Part shown: positions 8,701 to 16,373 of the stretch, piece by piece
Layout of the letters: each line of letters starts with the position of its first letter
Position numbering within the stretch: position 1 is the first letter of the stretch
Source: JABCZZ01 sp964454545
Lineage (GTDB): Bacteria > Pseudomonadota > Alphaproteobacteria > Rickettsiales > JABCZZ01
Reading direction: 5' to 3'
NCBI GenBank assembly: GCA_964454545.1
Contig: CAYVTI010000003.1
Coordinates: 27,790-91,789, forward strand
DNA: 64,000 nucleotides
Program-made: the position numbers and the translations under genes
Notes under the pieces: generated by a model
Told to the model about the DNA's origin: nothing
What the model saw: the letters and a program-made list of their open reading frames with translations, nothing else
The model's database searches: none

Positions 8701-10502
8701 ATATCCGGTTGCTTGGCGCGTTCAACCACATGCATATATTCCTTGATCCCAATCCGGACGCAGACCTGAGCTTCAAGGAGCGCGAGCGCCTGTTCAACCT
8801 GCCGCGCTCGACATGGAAGGATTATGATCCCAAGTTGATTTCCCAGGGCGGCGGCTTGTTCGAGCGCAGCGCGAAATCCATTCCCTTAAGCACGGAAGTC
8901 CAGAAAATGCTCGGCGTGGCGAAGAAGTCCCTGTCGCCGGACGATCTGATCCGCGCCATGCTGGTTGCGAAAGTGGATTTATTGTGGAACGGCGGCATAG
9001 GCACCTATGTCAAGGCCGAGGATGAGACCAATGAACAGGTGGGTGACCGTGCCAATAACGCCCTGCGCGTCAATGGCAGGGAGCTGAACTGCAAGGTGGC
9101 GGGCGAAGGCGGAAATCTCGGTTTTACCCAGAAGGGGCGCATAGAATACGCAAGAAACGGCGGGCGCATCAATACCGACGCGATTGATAATTCCGCTGGC
9201 GTGGATTGCTCTGACCATGAGGTGAATATCAAGATTTGCCTGGGCAGCGCGGTGTCGTCCGGCAAGCTGCCGCTCGTTAAGCGCGACAGCCTGCTTGTCA
9301 AGATGACCGATGACGTCGCACATCTCGTGCTTCGCGACAACCAGCTCCAGACCCAGGCGCTTACGATTGCCGAGAAGCAGGCGGTTTCCATGCTGGAAGA
9401 GCATATAAGGCTCATGCAGGGCTTTGAAAGCAGGGGCGTGCTTGACCGCGCGGTGGAATTCCTGCCGTCGGACAAGCAACTGCTTGAGCGCAAGAAGGAA
9501 GGCAAGGGGCTTACCCGTCCCGAGCTTGCCGTGCTCCTTGCCTACAGCAAGATGGTGCTGTATCCCGAGCTGCTCAAATCCGCGCTGCCGGACAACGCGT
9601 ATTTTGCTAACGACCTGATCCGTTATTTCCCCGCCGCGATGGAAAATGAATTCATGGCGGAGATAAAGCAGCATCCGCTCCGGCGCGAAATCATTGCCAC
9701 CGTTGTGACCAATGATATCGTCAACCGTTCCGGCATCACGTTCATCCATGCGCTTGCCGAAGACAGCGGCATGAGCCCTGCGGATGTCGCGTCCGCTTCC
9801 GCTGCTGCGGACGAACTGTTCGGGCTGCGTTCCCTGTGGGAGAGGGTGGAAACGCTTGACGGCCAGGTTGACGTGGATACCCAGGTGGTCCTTTTCCAGA
9901 ACATCAAGGCATTTGCCAAGCAGGTGACGCTGTGGTTCATGCGCAACGCCCCGCATCCTCTCGACGTGGCCGGCATCATCAAGGAATTCGCGAGCGGCAT
10001 AAGGAATTACGCCGTTTCTTACGAAGCGATGATTTCCGAGGCTATTGCCGCGGAATACAGGGAAAGAAACGAATGGCTGGTCTCGCAGAAAGTGCCCACC
10101 GGGCTTGCGTCCGATATTGCGGTTCTGGATATCATGTCTTCCGCGCCGGATGTCGTGCTGGTCAGCAACGAGCGCAGGAAGAAGGTGGATAAGACAGGCG
10201 AGCTTTACTTCAGGCTCGGAGCTATACTGCGCCTTGACTGGCTGCGCCAGCAGGCGGCCAAGGCGGTAGTGACGTCCCACTGGGAGGGGCTCGCCGTATC
10301 TTCCATCATCGGCAGCCTGTTCGACGAACAGCGCCGCCTTACGGCTTCCGTCGGGGACGAGGGCAAGCTTGAAGCATGGAAAGAAGAGCACGCAGGCAAC
10401 ATAGAACGCTTTATCGCTTTCATGGACGATCTCAAGGCGAGCGAAGCTATCACCCTGCCCAAGCTCATCATCGCGGAAAAGAAGGTGAAGGAGATAGGGT
10501 AG
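5760..10502 (+). CDS. gdhB: NAD-specific glutamate dehydrogenase, large (about 180 kDa) type
   Basis: Catalyses oxidative deamination of glutamate to 2-oxoglutarate and ammonia with NAD. The 1580 residues match the large bacterial class (Pseudomonas GdhB, Streptomyces, Caulobacter GdhZ). About 700 N-terminal residues form the ACT-like regulatory modules. The catalytic core carries RGGLRWSDRRDDFRTE (about residue 795), the Lys region KAQMVKNVVIVPVGSKGGF, and the nucleotide-binding GIGDMAGDVFGNGM (about residue 962). A C-terminal helical domain of about 350 residues follows. The ATG at 5760 is preceded by AGAAGG. The gene stands alone, with an acetyltransferase gene 39 bases downstream. The long open frames on the opposite strand are codon-bias shadows. 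Confidence 0.97.
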   Translation: MQQASYEQNLDRFLKAVVKSLPMSVSQDTQSLAVQFYNKMPAIDLGSIQPEEAAKLVLSAREFMETRAQGAPKIRIARGKASSVVEILNDDMPFLVDSVVAEIGRHGITIKRILHPILQVKRDSKGNLAAITEAGKPESFIRVDMARLIDAAAEEKLVSDLLRVLDSVRVAVSDWSAMCAKINDSIAELKKTSLAFKPEEVSEVCDFLAWLEAKNFVFLGYIEYDFFDDKGNKSLKVVPHSELGIFRADDDGLKPKGLEGLPPEVLHFALIPQLVEITKSMRKATVHRPVHMDYIGIKRFDTHGKVIGERRFLGIFTSVVYYQSAENIPFIRRKIARVMKRANFDHASHDGKTLKTILEFTPRDELFQFSEDELFDYAMGVLSLESKPGVRLFVRRDIFERFVGCIVFLPRERFSSDLREQVQAILARHFEGWVSAYYTQMTDSPLVRLQVIITTTPGHIPAVNIPEVENEIEKVANRWSDALLESLAEKYDGETADELLQVYGHAFSKAYIGNHDANAAVYDINKINDVLKMGEASLELFRVESEPADIVHLKWYNPQGRVMLSDVLPILENMGFRVIDEQPYLVKPASAQINEVWIRDFILSADPKLLTNIQELKPLFEEALAKVWQRENENDRMGALTLTARLSWREALVLRAYAKYLRQANFPYGFAAIAEALNSNPHITRAIFDLFDTRFNPAVKSHDTAKLQENIELQLANVSSLAEDRILRRFVDLVMATVRTNYFQATEGKKFKPYLSFKFDSSKVPELPLPRPYAEIFVYSARMEGIHLRGGKVARGGLRWSDRRDDFRTEILGLMKAQMVKNVVIVPVGSKGGFVLKQAPGARDALMEEGIICYKMFLCGLLDITDNIIGSKVVPPKQVVRHDGDDPYLVVAADKGTATFSDYANAVSKEYGFWLGDAFASGGSAGYDHKKMAITARGGFISVARHFREMNIDIYKQNFTVIGIGDMAGDVFGNGMLLTRHIRLLGAFNHMHIFLDPNPDADLSFKERERLFNLPRSTWKDYDPKLISQGGGLFERSAKSIPLSTEVQKMLGVAKKSLSPDDLIRAMLVAKVDLLWNGGIGTYVKAEDETNEQVGDRANNALRVNGRELNCKVAGEGGNLGFTQKGRIEYARNGGRINTDAIDNSAGVDCSDHEVNIKICLGSAVSSGKLPLVKRDSLLVKMTDDVAHLVLRDNQLQTQALTIAEKQAVSMLEEHIRLMQGFESRGVLDRAVEFLPSDKQLLERKKEGKGLTRPELAVLLAYSKMVLYPELLKSALPDNAYFANDLIRYFPAAMENEFMAEIKQHPLRREIIATVVTNDIVNRSGITFIHALAEDSGMSPADVASASAAADELFGLRSLWERVETLDGQVDVDTQVVLFQNIKAFAKQVTLWFMRNAPHPLDVAGIIKEFASGIRNYAVSYEAMISEAIAAEYRERNEWLVSQKVPTGLASDIAVLDIMSSAPDVVLVSNERRKKVDKTGELYFRLGAILRLDWLRQQAAKAVVTSHWEGLAVSSIIGSLFDEQRRLTASVGDEGKLEAWKEEHAGNIERFIAFMDDLKASEAITLPKLIIAEKKVKEIG

Positions 10503-10541
10503 TAATTATTCTTGTAAGGGGACGACGAATTCTTCAATGAT

Positions 10542-11084
10542 ATGAGTAACATTCCCGCATTTGAAACCGGACGGCTTATCCTCAGGGACATTACGGAAGA
10601 AGACGCTCCCGCTTATCAAAAGCACTTTGCTGATTACAATGTCATCGGCCATTTAACGCGTGCCGCAGTGCCCTGGCCTTATCCGGAAGATGGAGTGTTT
10701 CATTATATCCGTATGGTTCTTATTCCGGGGCAGGGCAAGGAGCATTGGGTGTGGGGTATTTTCCTGAAATCGAAGCCGAATGAGTTAATCGGGGCCATAT
10801 CCCTGCAGCGCGAAGGCGCGCCGGGAAATATCGGATTCTGGCTTGGCAAGCCTTATTGGGGGCAAGGGATAATGAGCGAAGCGATGAAACCTGTTCTGGA
10901 TCATGTCTTTACCCGATGCGGTTTTGAGCGGGTGATTATCTGCAATGCGGCAGGTAACATGCGATCGCGGCGCGTCAGCGAGAAACTGGGCGCAAAGTTA
11001 TTGCGCACCGAACCGGCGGAATATGTAAATCCGGAATATAAAGAACGTGAGGTCTGGGAGTTAACCGCGCTATTCCGAAAATAA
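10542..11084 (+). CDS. GNAT acetyltransferase of the RimJ/RimL type
   Basis: A 180-residue acetyl-CoA-dependent N-acetyltransferase. It opens with the RimJ/RimL signature FETGRLILRDITEEDAPAY. The acetyl-CoA-binding motif region is GFWLGKPYWGQGIMSEAMKP (about residues 95-115), followed by the family-typical NMRSRRVSEKLGAKLL. These enzymes acetylate protein N-termini or small amines; the substrate here is unknown. It follows the glutamate dehydrogenase on the same strand after 39 bases and converges with fdxA. Confidence 0.9.
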   Translation: MSNIPAFETGRLILRDITEEDAPAYQKHFADYNVIGHLTRAAVPWPYPEDGVFHYIRMVLIPGQGKEHWVWGIFLKSKPNELIGAISLQREGAPGNIGFWLGKPYWGQGIMSEAMKPVLDHVFTRCGFERVIICNAAGNMRSRRVSEKLGAKLLRTEPAEYVNPEYKEREVWELTALFRK

Positions 11085-11101
11085 ATAAACGCGAAGAATC
11101 G

Positions 11102-11440
11102 CTACTTCTTGCCTTCGCCTGGGTTCGGGCTGAAATATTTATCAAACTTGCCGCTTTCGCCCTTGAACTGATCGGCGTCGGCCGGGGCTTCCTTCTTGGC
11201 GGTGATATTGGGCCATTTGGCGGAATATTCGCGGTTCATCTCAATCCATTTCATCAGCTTGTCGCTTTCGGGCTGGATGGCTTCCGCCGGGCATTCCGGC
11301 TCGCATACGCCGCAGTCGATGCATTCGTCCGGGTTGATGACCAGCATATTCTCGCCTTCATAGAAACAATCCACCGGGCAAACTTCCACGCAGTCGGTAT
11401 ATTTACACTTGATGCACGCTTCGGTAACGACAAAAGTCAT
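11102..11440 (-). CDS. fdxA: Ferredoxin FdxA (3Fe-4S/4Fe-4S)
   Basis: A 112-residue soluble electron carrier. The N-terminal cluster region reads TEACIKCKYTDCVEVCPVDC and the second cluster CIDCGVCEPECPAEAI, the Cys spacing of seven-iron FdxA ferredoxins. The C-terminal tail beyond residue 60 (KWIEMNREYSAKWPNIT) is also characteristic of alphaproteobacterial FdxA. The gene is monocistronic and convergent with the acetyltransferase gene. The redox partner is not deducible from context. Confidence 0.95.
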   Translation of the reverse strand: MTFVVTEACIKCKYTDCVEVCPVDCFYEGENMLVINPDECIDCGVCEPECPAEAIQPESDKLMKWIEMNREYSAKWPNITAKKEAPADADQFKGESGKFDKYFSPNPGEGKK

Positions 11441-11538
11441 AACCTTATCCTATCATTTTTCTCTTTCATTAGCGGTAATGACGTTTTACATATAGTTAAC
11501 GAAGAGATTTTTCAATACCTAAAACGCTTGCAACCCCT

Positions 11539-12345
11539 ATGAAACCAATTGATCGCCTGCTTGAAATCATGGCGCTGCTGCGCGACAGGGGAAAAGGCTG
11601 TCCGTGGGATGTGGAACAGAATTTCTCCTCCATCGCGCCGCATACGCTCGAAGAAGCCTACGAAGTGGTCGACGCCATTGAGAAAAACGACATGAAGGGC
11701 CTGCGCGAGGAGCTTGGCGACCTGCTACTGCAGGTAGTCTTCTACGCGCAGATGGCGAAAGAGGATAAACTGTTCAATTTCGACGATATAGCCCAGGGCA
11801 TATGCGACAAGCTGGTGAGCCGCCATCCGCATGTGTTCGGCGATGCCAAAATAGGCAGCGCCGCCGAACAGAGCGAAGCATGGGAAATGCATAAACAGAA
11901 AGAAAAAGAGAAAACCGGGGAGGGGTATAAGCGTCCCGATATCCTTGAAGGGATCACGCTGGCGCTGCCGGCGGTGACGCGCGCGCTGAAGCTCCAGAAA
12001 CGCGCTGCAAGGGCGGGGTTTGACTGGCCGGACATCAAATCGACTTTCGATAAGCTTCAGGAAGAAATCGACGAGCTTACCTATGTAATGGAGCATAACG
12101 GCAACCACGATGAGAAACTGGAGGAAGTCGGCGATATTTTGTTTTCCTGCGTCAATATCGCCCGCAAGCTGGGCGTCGACCCGGAAGAGGCGGTGCGTTT
12201 CTGCAACCGCAAGTTCGAGCAGCGCCTGCAATACGTGCAGCGGGAGCTCGACATGCAGCGCATGAATATACAGGACGCGTCGTTTCAGGAACTGAACGAA
12301 CTGTGGGATCAGGCGAAGATTCTGGAATATGAAGAAGGAAAATAG
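11539..12345 (+). CDS. mazG: Nucleoside triphosphate pyrophosphohydrolase MazG
   Basis: Hydrolyses (d)NTPs to the monophosphate and pyrophosphate as a house-cleaning enzyme. The 268 residues contain two MazG repeats. The first has CPWDVEQNFSSIAPHTLEEAYEVVDAIE and the metal-binding EELGDLLLQVVFYAQ; the second has EEIDELTYVMEHN and EEVGDILFSCVNIARKL. It overlaps the downstream coaD reading frame by a few bases if the earliest coaD start is used, and is otherwise separated from it by 4 bases. The arrangement points to co-transcription. Confidence 0.96.
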   Translation: MKPIDRLLEIMALLRDRGKGCPWDVEQNFSSIAPHTLEEAYEVVDAIEKNDMKGLREELGDLLLQVVFYAQMAKEDKLFNFDDIAQGICDKLVSRHPHVFGDAKIGSAAEQSEAWEMHKQKEKEKTGEGYKRPDILEGITLALPAVTRALKLQKRAARAGFDWPDIKSTFDKLQEEIDELTYVMEHNGNHDEKLEEVGDILFSCVNIARKLGVDPEEAVRFCNRKFEQRLQYVQRELDMQRMNIQDASFQELNELWDQAKILEYEEGK

Positions 12346-12349
12346 GCGT

Positions 12350-12841
12350 ATGAGAGTGGGTATCTATCCCGGCACGTTCGACCCGATAACCTATGGGCAT
12401 ATGGACATCGTGCGCCGGGCGCTCAGGGTGGTGGACGAGCTTATCATCGCGGTGGCGCTCGATACCAACAAAGCGCCAATGTTCGATCTGGAAATGCGCG
12501 CACGTATGGTGAAAGGCGAAATCAAATCGCTCGGAGCGGACGCCGCGCGCGTAAAGGTAAAAACCTTCTCCGGGCTTCTGGTCACGTTCGCCGAGGAAAA
12601 CAAGGCCAGCGTGCTAATACGCGGCCTGCGCGCCGTGTCGGATTTCGAATACGAATTCCAGATGGCGGCCATCAACTCCAAGCTTAACCCGGATATGGAG
12701 ACGGTGTTCCTGACCGCTTCCGAATCCACTCACTTCATTTCCTCGCGCTTCGTGAAGCAGATAGCAAAGCTGGGTGGGGACATCTCCGGCTTTGTTTCAA
12801 AGAATGTAGCGAAGAACATAGCGGAATATTTCAGGAAATAA
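12350..12841 (+). CDS. coaD: Phosphopantetheine adenylyltransferase
   Basis: Transfers AMP from ATP to 4'-phosphopantetheine, the penultimate step of coenzyme A synthesis. The start at 12350 gives the conserved N-terminus MRVGIYPGTFDPITYGH, with the T/HxGH nucleotidyltransferase signature (TYGH). An in-frame ATG at 12329 would add seven residues and overlap mazG. Other landmarks are LIRGLRAVSDFEYEFQMA and the C-terminal FISSRFVKQIAKLGGDISGF. The length of 163 residues is normal. The gene follows mazG directly. Confidence 0.97.
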   Translation: MRVGIYPGTFDPITYGHMDIVRRALRVVDELIIAVALDTNKAPMFDLEMRARMVKGEIKSLGADAARVKVKTFSGLLVTFAEENKASVLIRGLRAVSDFEYEFQMAAINSKLNPDMETVFLTASESTHFISSRFVKQIAKLGGDISGFVSKNVAKNIAEYFRK

Positions 12842-12856
12842 GACAGAAGAGGATGC

Positions 12857-13438
12857 TTACGGCAACATGCGCTGGATCTCCTGCTCTTTATCTATAAACT
12901 GGTGCTTGAGCACCGCCAGGATATGCAATGCAAGGAGTGCGTACAGCAGATAGCCGAACAGGGTATGCGCCTGTCCGAACAAGGTGTGCAACGCTTCCTT
13001 TCTGGCCGCATCTTCCATATAGTGAAAATAGCCAATGCGCGGCCAGGGAATCAGGCCGAAGAGCCGCATCGGGTGCGCTGCCGCATCTTTCCAGGCGGAA
13101 TCGTGCATCCATCCGGACAGAGGCAAAGCCAGCATCAGCAGATATAACAGGAGGTGCGCCGCATGCGCGCTGGCTCTCTCCCAACGCCGGTATGAGTCAG
13201 GCAGCGGCGGGGGCCTATGCGATATCCGCCAGAGAATACGGAGCATAACCAGGCCGAGCACGGTTATCCCGATGGATTTGTGCGTATCAATCACGGTGCG
13301 TATCCACGCATCCGGAAATGAATCGGCTAATGTCCCCAGCGCCAGGTTAACCAGAATCAAAAGTGCAACCAGCCAGTGCAGAATTATAGCTGTTTTCGTA
13401 TACCGGGTATGTTCGCTCATATGGGCATATAGCTTCAA
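12857..13438 (-). CDS. Cytochrome b561 family protein
   Basis: A 193-residue inner-membrane diheme cytochrome b with four transmembrane helices. Helix 1 is TAIILHWLVALLILVNLALG with the first heme His. Helices 2 and 3 include HAAHLLLYLLMLALPLSGWM, and helix 4 is LLYALLALHILAVLKHQFI. Such proteins pass electrons to or from quinone, often with a periplasmic partner, and some act as superoxide:ubiquinone oxidoreductases. An in-frame Met seven codons in (MSEHTRYTKT) gives the more usual N-terminus. The partner is unknown, and it is convergent with coaD. Confidence 0.93.
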   Translation of the reverse strand: MKLYAHMSEHTRYTKTAIILHWLVALLILVNLALGTLADSFPDAWIRTVIDTHKSIGITVLGLVMLRILWRISHRPPPLPDSYRRWERASAHAAHLLLYLLMLALPLSGWMHDSAWKDAAAHPMRLFGLIPWPRIGYFHYMEDAARKEALHTLFGQAHTLFGYLLYALLALHILAVLKHQFIDKEQEIQRMLP

Positions 13439-13521
13439 TCTGTCTGGACATTCAACGGGATATGAATTACACAGGCAATATAGTGTAAGTTAACTCTCAT
13501 TGCTAGGCTAATAATCCCCGT

Positions 13522-14982
13522 TTGACAGCCTTACCGAACTTAGTCCTTTACGCTTCATCACCCCGGCTTTCGCCGCCTGCCGCTATGCCATTGCGCAGCA
13601 GGATCATTCACGGCAGCGTTCTGGCACTGTGGATCGCGCTGCTCTGCATGGCCTTTATGCGGAACAGCGTTTTTGCCTGGTCCGTCGGCCTTGCCTATAT
13701 CGGTTACGACACGCTGCTGCTTGCCTTCGTCTTCGTGCAGACCCTGAGCCTGCTGAAGACAAGCCCACCTCCGCCTGCGGGAGTCCGCAGCACGGTAAGC
13801 GTTGTGGTTGCGGTGTATAATGAAGCGGAAATTCTGCCGGCTAATATTGAGGCGCTTCTTAAGCAATCGGATCCTCCTGACCACATCATTATTGCCGATG
13901 ACGGATCGACGGATGCTACTTCCGAAATATTAGCCGGGCGCTATGGCATACAGGTCCCGGCATACGGAGAGATTAGCCCGCCCGGTTCCCTGTACCCATC
14001 CTTGCGCTGGCTGCGCCTGCCGCATGGCGGAAAAGCCAGAACGCTGAACAGCGCGATTTCCTTCGTCAGCACGGATGTCGTTCTGACGGTGGATGGCGAT
14101 ACGCTGCTGGATAGAGAAGCTATAGGGGCAGTGCGGCGCGCCTTTTCGTCTGATGCCGATCTGGCCGCCGTGACCGGCGTGCTCATTCCGGTTTGCAGCG
14201 GTTCGCTGGCCGGGAAATGCTTTCAATTCTTCCAGACCTATGAATATATCCGCAACTTCATTTCGCGTTACGCATGGATGCGCAAGGATAGCTTATTGCT
14301 GGTATCCGGCGCTTTTGCCGGTTTCCGCAGGGATGCGCTGGTTGCAGCAGGGGGCTTCGATCCGGACTGCCTGGTGGAGGATTATGAATTAATTCACCGG
14401 CTGCACCGCTATAGTGCCCTGCACCGGCTGCCGTGGCGGATTCGCGTTCTTGGCGAAGCGCGTGCGCTGACCCATGCCCCGAGCAGCATAAGCGCATTCC
14501 TGCGCCAGCGGCGGCGGTGGTTCGGAGGTTTTCTGCAAACGCATTACTGGTACCGTGATATGGTGGGCAACGCGTTCTACGGCTCTCTTGGAACGCGGAT
14601 GCTTCCGGTGAAAGCTGTCGACACGCTACAGCCTGTCTACGGCCTTACGGCGTTCATTCTCCTGATAGGTTTTCTGGCCACAGGCAGGTCCAGCATTCTT
14701 ATCCCGGTGGCCGCCGCGATGGGCGTCAAGATCGCAATTGATCTCGCGTTTCATGTGTGGTCCGTCCACCTGTACAGGCGGTGGGTGGGCAACGTTACCC
14801 GGGTCAACTTTATCAGGGCATTAGTGTCGGCTGTCGCCGAGCCGTTCACCTTTCAGATATTACGCCATCTCGGGGCTGTCTGGGGATGGGCGTCCATTCT
14901 CACCGGGCACTGGGACGCCTGGGGAAAACAGAGCCGTGCGGACGCTCAGGCAGGACTCATTCACAGCCGGATTATTCGTTAA
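13522..14982 (+). CDS. Membrane-bound family 2 glycosyltransferase (polysaccharide synthase type)
   Basis: A processive GT2 of the cellulose synthase/PgaC/NodC kind. N-terminal membrane helices (VLALWIALLCMAF) are followed by a GT-A domain with SVVVAVYNEAEILP, IIADDGSTD, the metal-binding VDGDTL, the acceptor-site EDYELIHRL, and the QRRRW motif for processive synthases. C-terminal helices follow. The start is uncertain: TTG at 13522 or ATG at 13585, neither with a good Shine-Dalgarno site. It is convergent with pelG, the stop codons overlapping by four bases. It could make a second polymer or decorate Pel. Pel polymerisation itself is known to be done by PelF, so this gene is extra to the standard locus. 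Confidence 0.9.
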   Translation: MTALPNLVLYASSPRLSPPAAMPLRSRIIHGSVLALWIALLCMAFMRNSVFAWSVGLAYIGYDTLLLAFVFVQTLSLLKTSPPPPAGVRSTVSVVVAVYNEAEILPANIEALLKQSDPPDHIIIADDGSTDATSEILAGRYGIQVPAYGEISPPGSLYPSLRWLRLPHGGKARTLNSAISFVSTDVVLTVDGDTLLDREAIGAVRRAFSSDADLAAVTGVLIPVCSGSLAGKCFQFFQTYEYIRNFISRYAWMRKDSLLLVSGAFAGFRRDALVAAGGFDPDCLVEDYELIHRLHRYSALHRLPWRIRVLGEARALTHAPSSISAFLRQRRRWFGGFLQTHYWYRDMVGNAFYGSLGTRMLPVKAVDTLQPVYGLTAFILLIGFLATGRSSILIPVAAAMGVKIAIDLAFHVWSVHLYRRWVGNVTRVNFIRALVSAVAEPFTFQILRHLGAVWGWASILTGHWDAWGKQSRADAQAGLIHSRIIR

Positions 14983-16367
14983 GCCACCTTCAGCGAATTG
15001 TTGTTCGTGATGAACGCATGGTACGGCAGGTTGCGCAAGTGGGCGAACAGCGCAATCGTCGTCGTCACGAAGATGACGAGCGACGCGGCAAAATAGCCGT
15101 ATCCGTAATAAGGGAAGCCGAGATCGATGGTGAACAGGGTAAACACCGAGTTGGAAACCAGGAACATGCCCTGGATCCACAGGGTTATCCTGCGGCAGTC
15201 GAAATAGGAGAGGATAATCAGCTCGAACAGCGTGAGCACATGGAAGAAGGCGCCGAGCGTCCCGAGACGGAAGATCCCGATCTGCAGATAATTGATGTCG
15301 AACATCTCAAACAGCTTTGAAGCAGTGAGGATGGAAACCAGCGTGATGGCGCCCTGCACCACGAAGAAATTACGCGAGCTTTCAAGCAGGGTCCTGATAA
15401 TGTCCTGATGGTTCTTCCTTATGGTTATGAGCGGCTTATGGGCGAGGATGTCTTCATAGAAACGCTGGTATTTCGTAAAAAAGTTGGTTTCGATGCTGAA
15501 AATAAATATCGCCATGGCGGGCACGATGGTGAGATAGGCGAGGAACATCGCGCTGTCGTAATTGGGATAATAGGTCATTTTGCTGGGCAGCGTGACGGCT
15601 TCCGGCGCGAACATCCACATCAACCATTTATCAGCCCAGATGGCGGCGTTGTACAGGCAGCCGCTCACCGCGAGTTCCCAATACTTGATGAAATACTGGT
15701 GCAGGCTGGTGTTACTTACGAGCCTGTACGGATATTCGGCGAAGACTTTGCCGATAAGCGAGAATGCGATCCATGTGACACCGATATTAAAGCCGTTTAA
15801 CATCCCGACCGCGCCGTAATCAAACTTGAACAGGTAGCTGAAAATGATGGCAAGCAGCATGCCGACGCCAAACGCACGGCTTACGGTTTTATAGTCCTTG
15901 AGCGCCGTCATATAGACGCCGAGCAGCCAGACGGAGGAAATCAGGAACAGGTTGATGATGGCGCTGAGCCGCATGCTCAGGTCCATATTGGTGTAGAAGC
16001 CGTAATAGAAGAACGCTACCGGCACCAGGATGCAGTAGAGCATGACCAGGCTGTCCAGCATCACTGTCGGGACGTTGGTGACATCCTTCCTATGGATGCA
16101 GTCGGCGAGATAACGGGTGATGACCATGTAGATAGGGGCGGAAAGCACCAGCGAGAAGCCGAAATTATATACTACCACGATGCGGAAGTTGACCAGCTGA
16201 TCGATGGTGAAATAGTTGAGGAAGAGCAAGGAAATGCTGCCAAGCGCCAGCACGGTGAAGAGCCAGGGGCCGGTCGAGGCTATGGTGGCATGCACATACG
16301 CTCCCGCGATGCCCAATAGATCATCCTTGCCTGCAAGACGCTTCAGCTCGAACCCAATACCCGCCAT
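14979..16367 (-). CDS. pelG: PelG, Pel polysaccharide inner-membrane transporter
   Basis: A 462-residue, roughly 12-helix MOP/Wzx-superfamily protein that with PelD, PelE and PelF forms the inner-membrane synthase-export complex for the cationic GalN/GalNAc-rich Pel polymer. The family signature MAGIGFELKRL is at the N-terminus, followed by DDLLGIAGAYVHATIASTGP, and later KPLITIRKNHQDIIRTLLES. It follows pelF after 6 bases on the same strand and closes the operon, facing the GT2 gene. Length and order (D-E-F-G) match known Pel loci. Confidence 0.95.
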   Translation of the reverse strand: MAGIGFELKRLAGKDDLLGIAGAYVHATIASTGPWLFTVLALGSISLLFLNYFTIDQLVNFRIVVVYNFGFSLVLSAPIYMVITRYLADCIHRKDVTNVPTVMLDSLVMLYCILVPVAFFYYGFYTNMDLSMRLSAIINLFLISSVWLLGVYMTALKDYKTVSRAFGVGMLLAIIFSYLFKFDYGAVGMLNGFNIGVTWIAFSLIGKVFAEYPYRLVSNTSLHQYFIKYWELAVSGCLYNAAIWADKWLMWMFAPEAVTLPSKMTYYPNYDSAMFLAYLTIVPAMAIFIFSIETNFFTKYQRFYEDILAHKPLITIRKNHQDIIRTLLESSRNFFVVQGAITLVSILTASKLFEMFDINYLQIGIFRLGTLGAFFHVLTLFELIILSYFDCRRITLWIQGMFLVSNSVFTLFTIDLGFPYYGYGYFAASLVIFVTTTIALFAHLRNLPYHAFITNNNSLKVA

Positions 16368-16373
16368 ATGCTG

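Noticed and set aside
5835..10391. Very long open frames (up to 676 codons) antisense to the glutamate dehydrogenase
   Set aside because: They shadow a gene with full family signatures; translated sequences are His/Arg-rich without motifs or ribosome sites.
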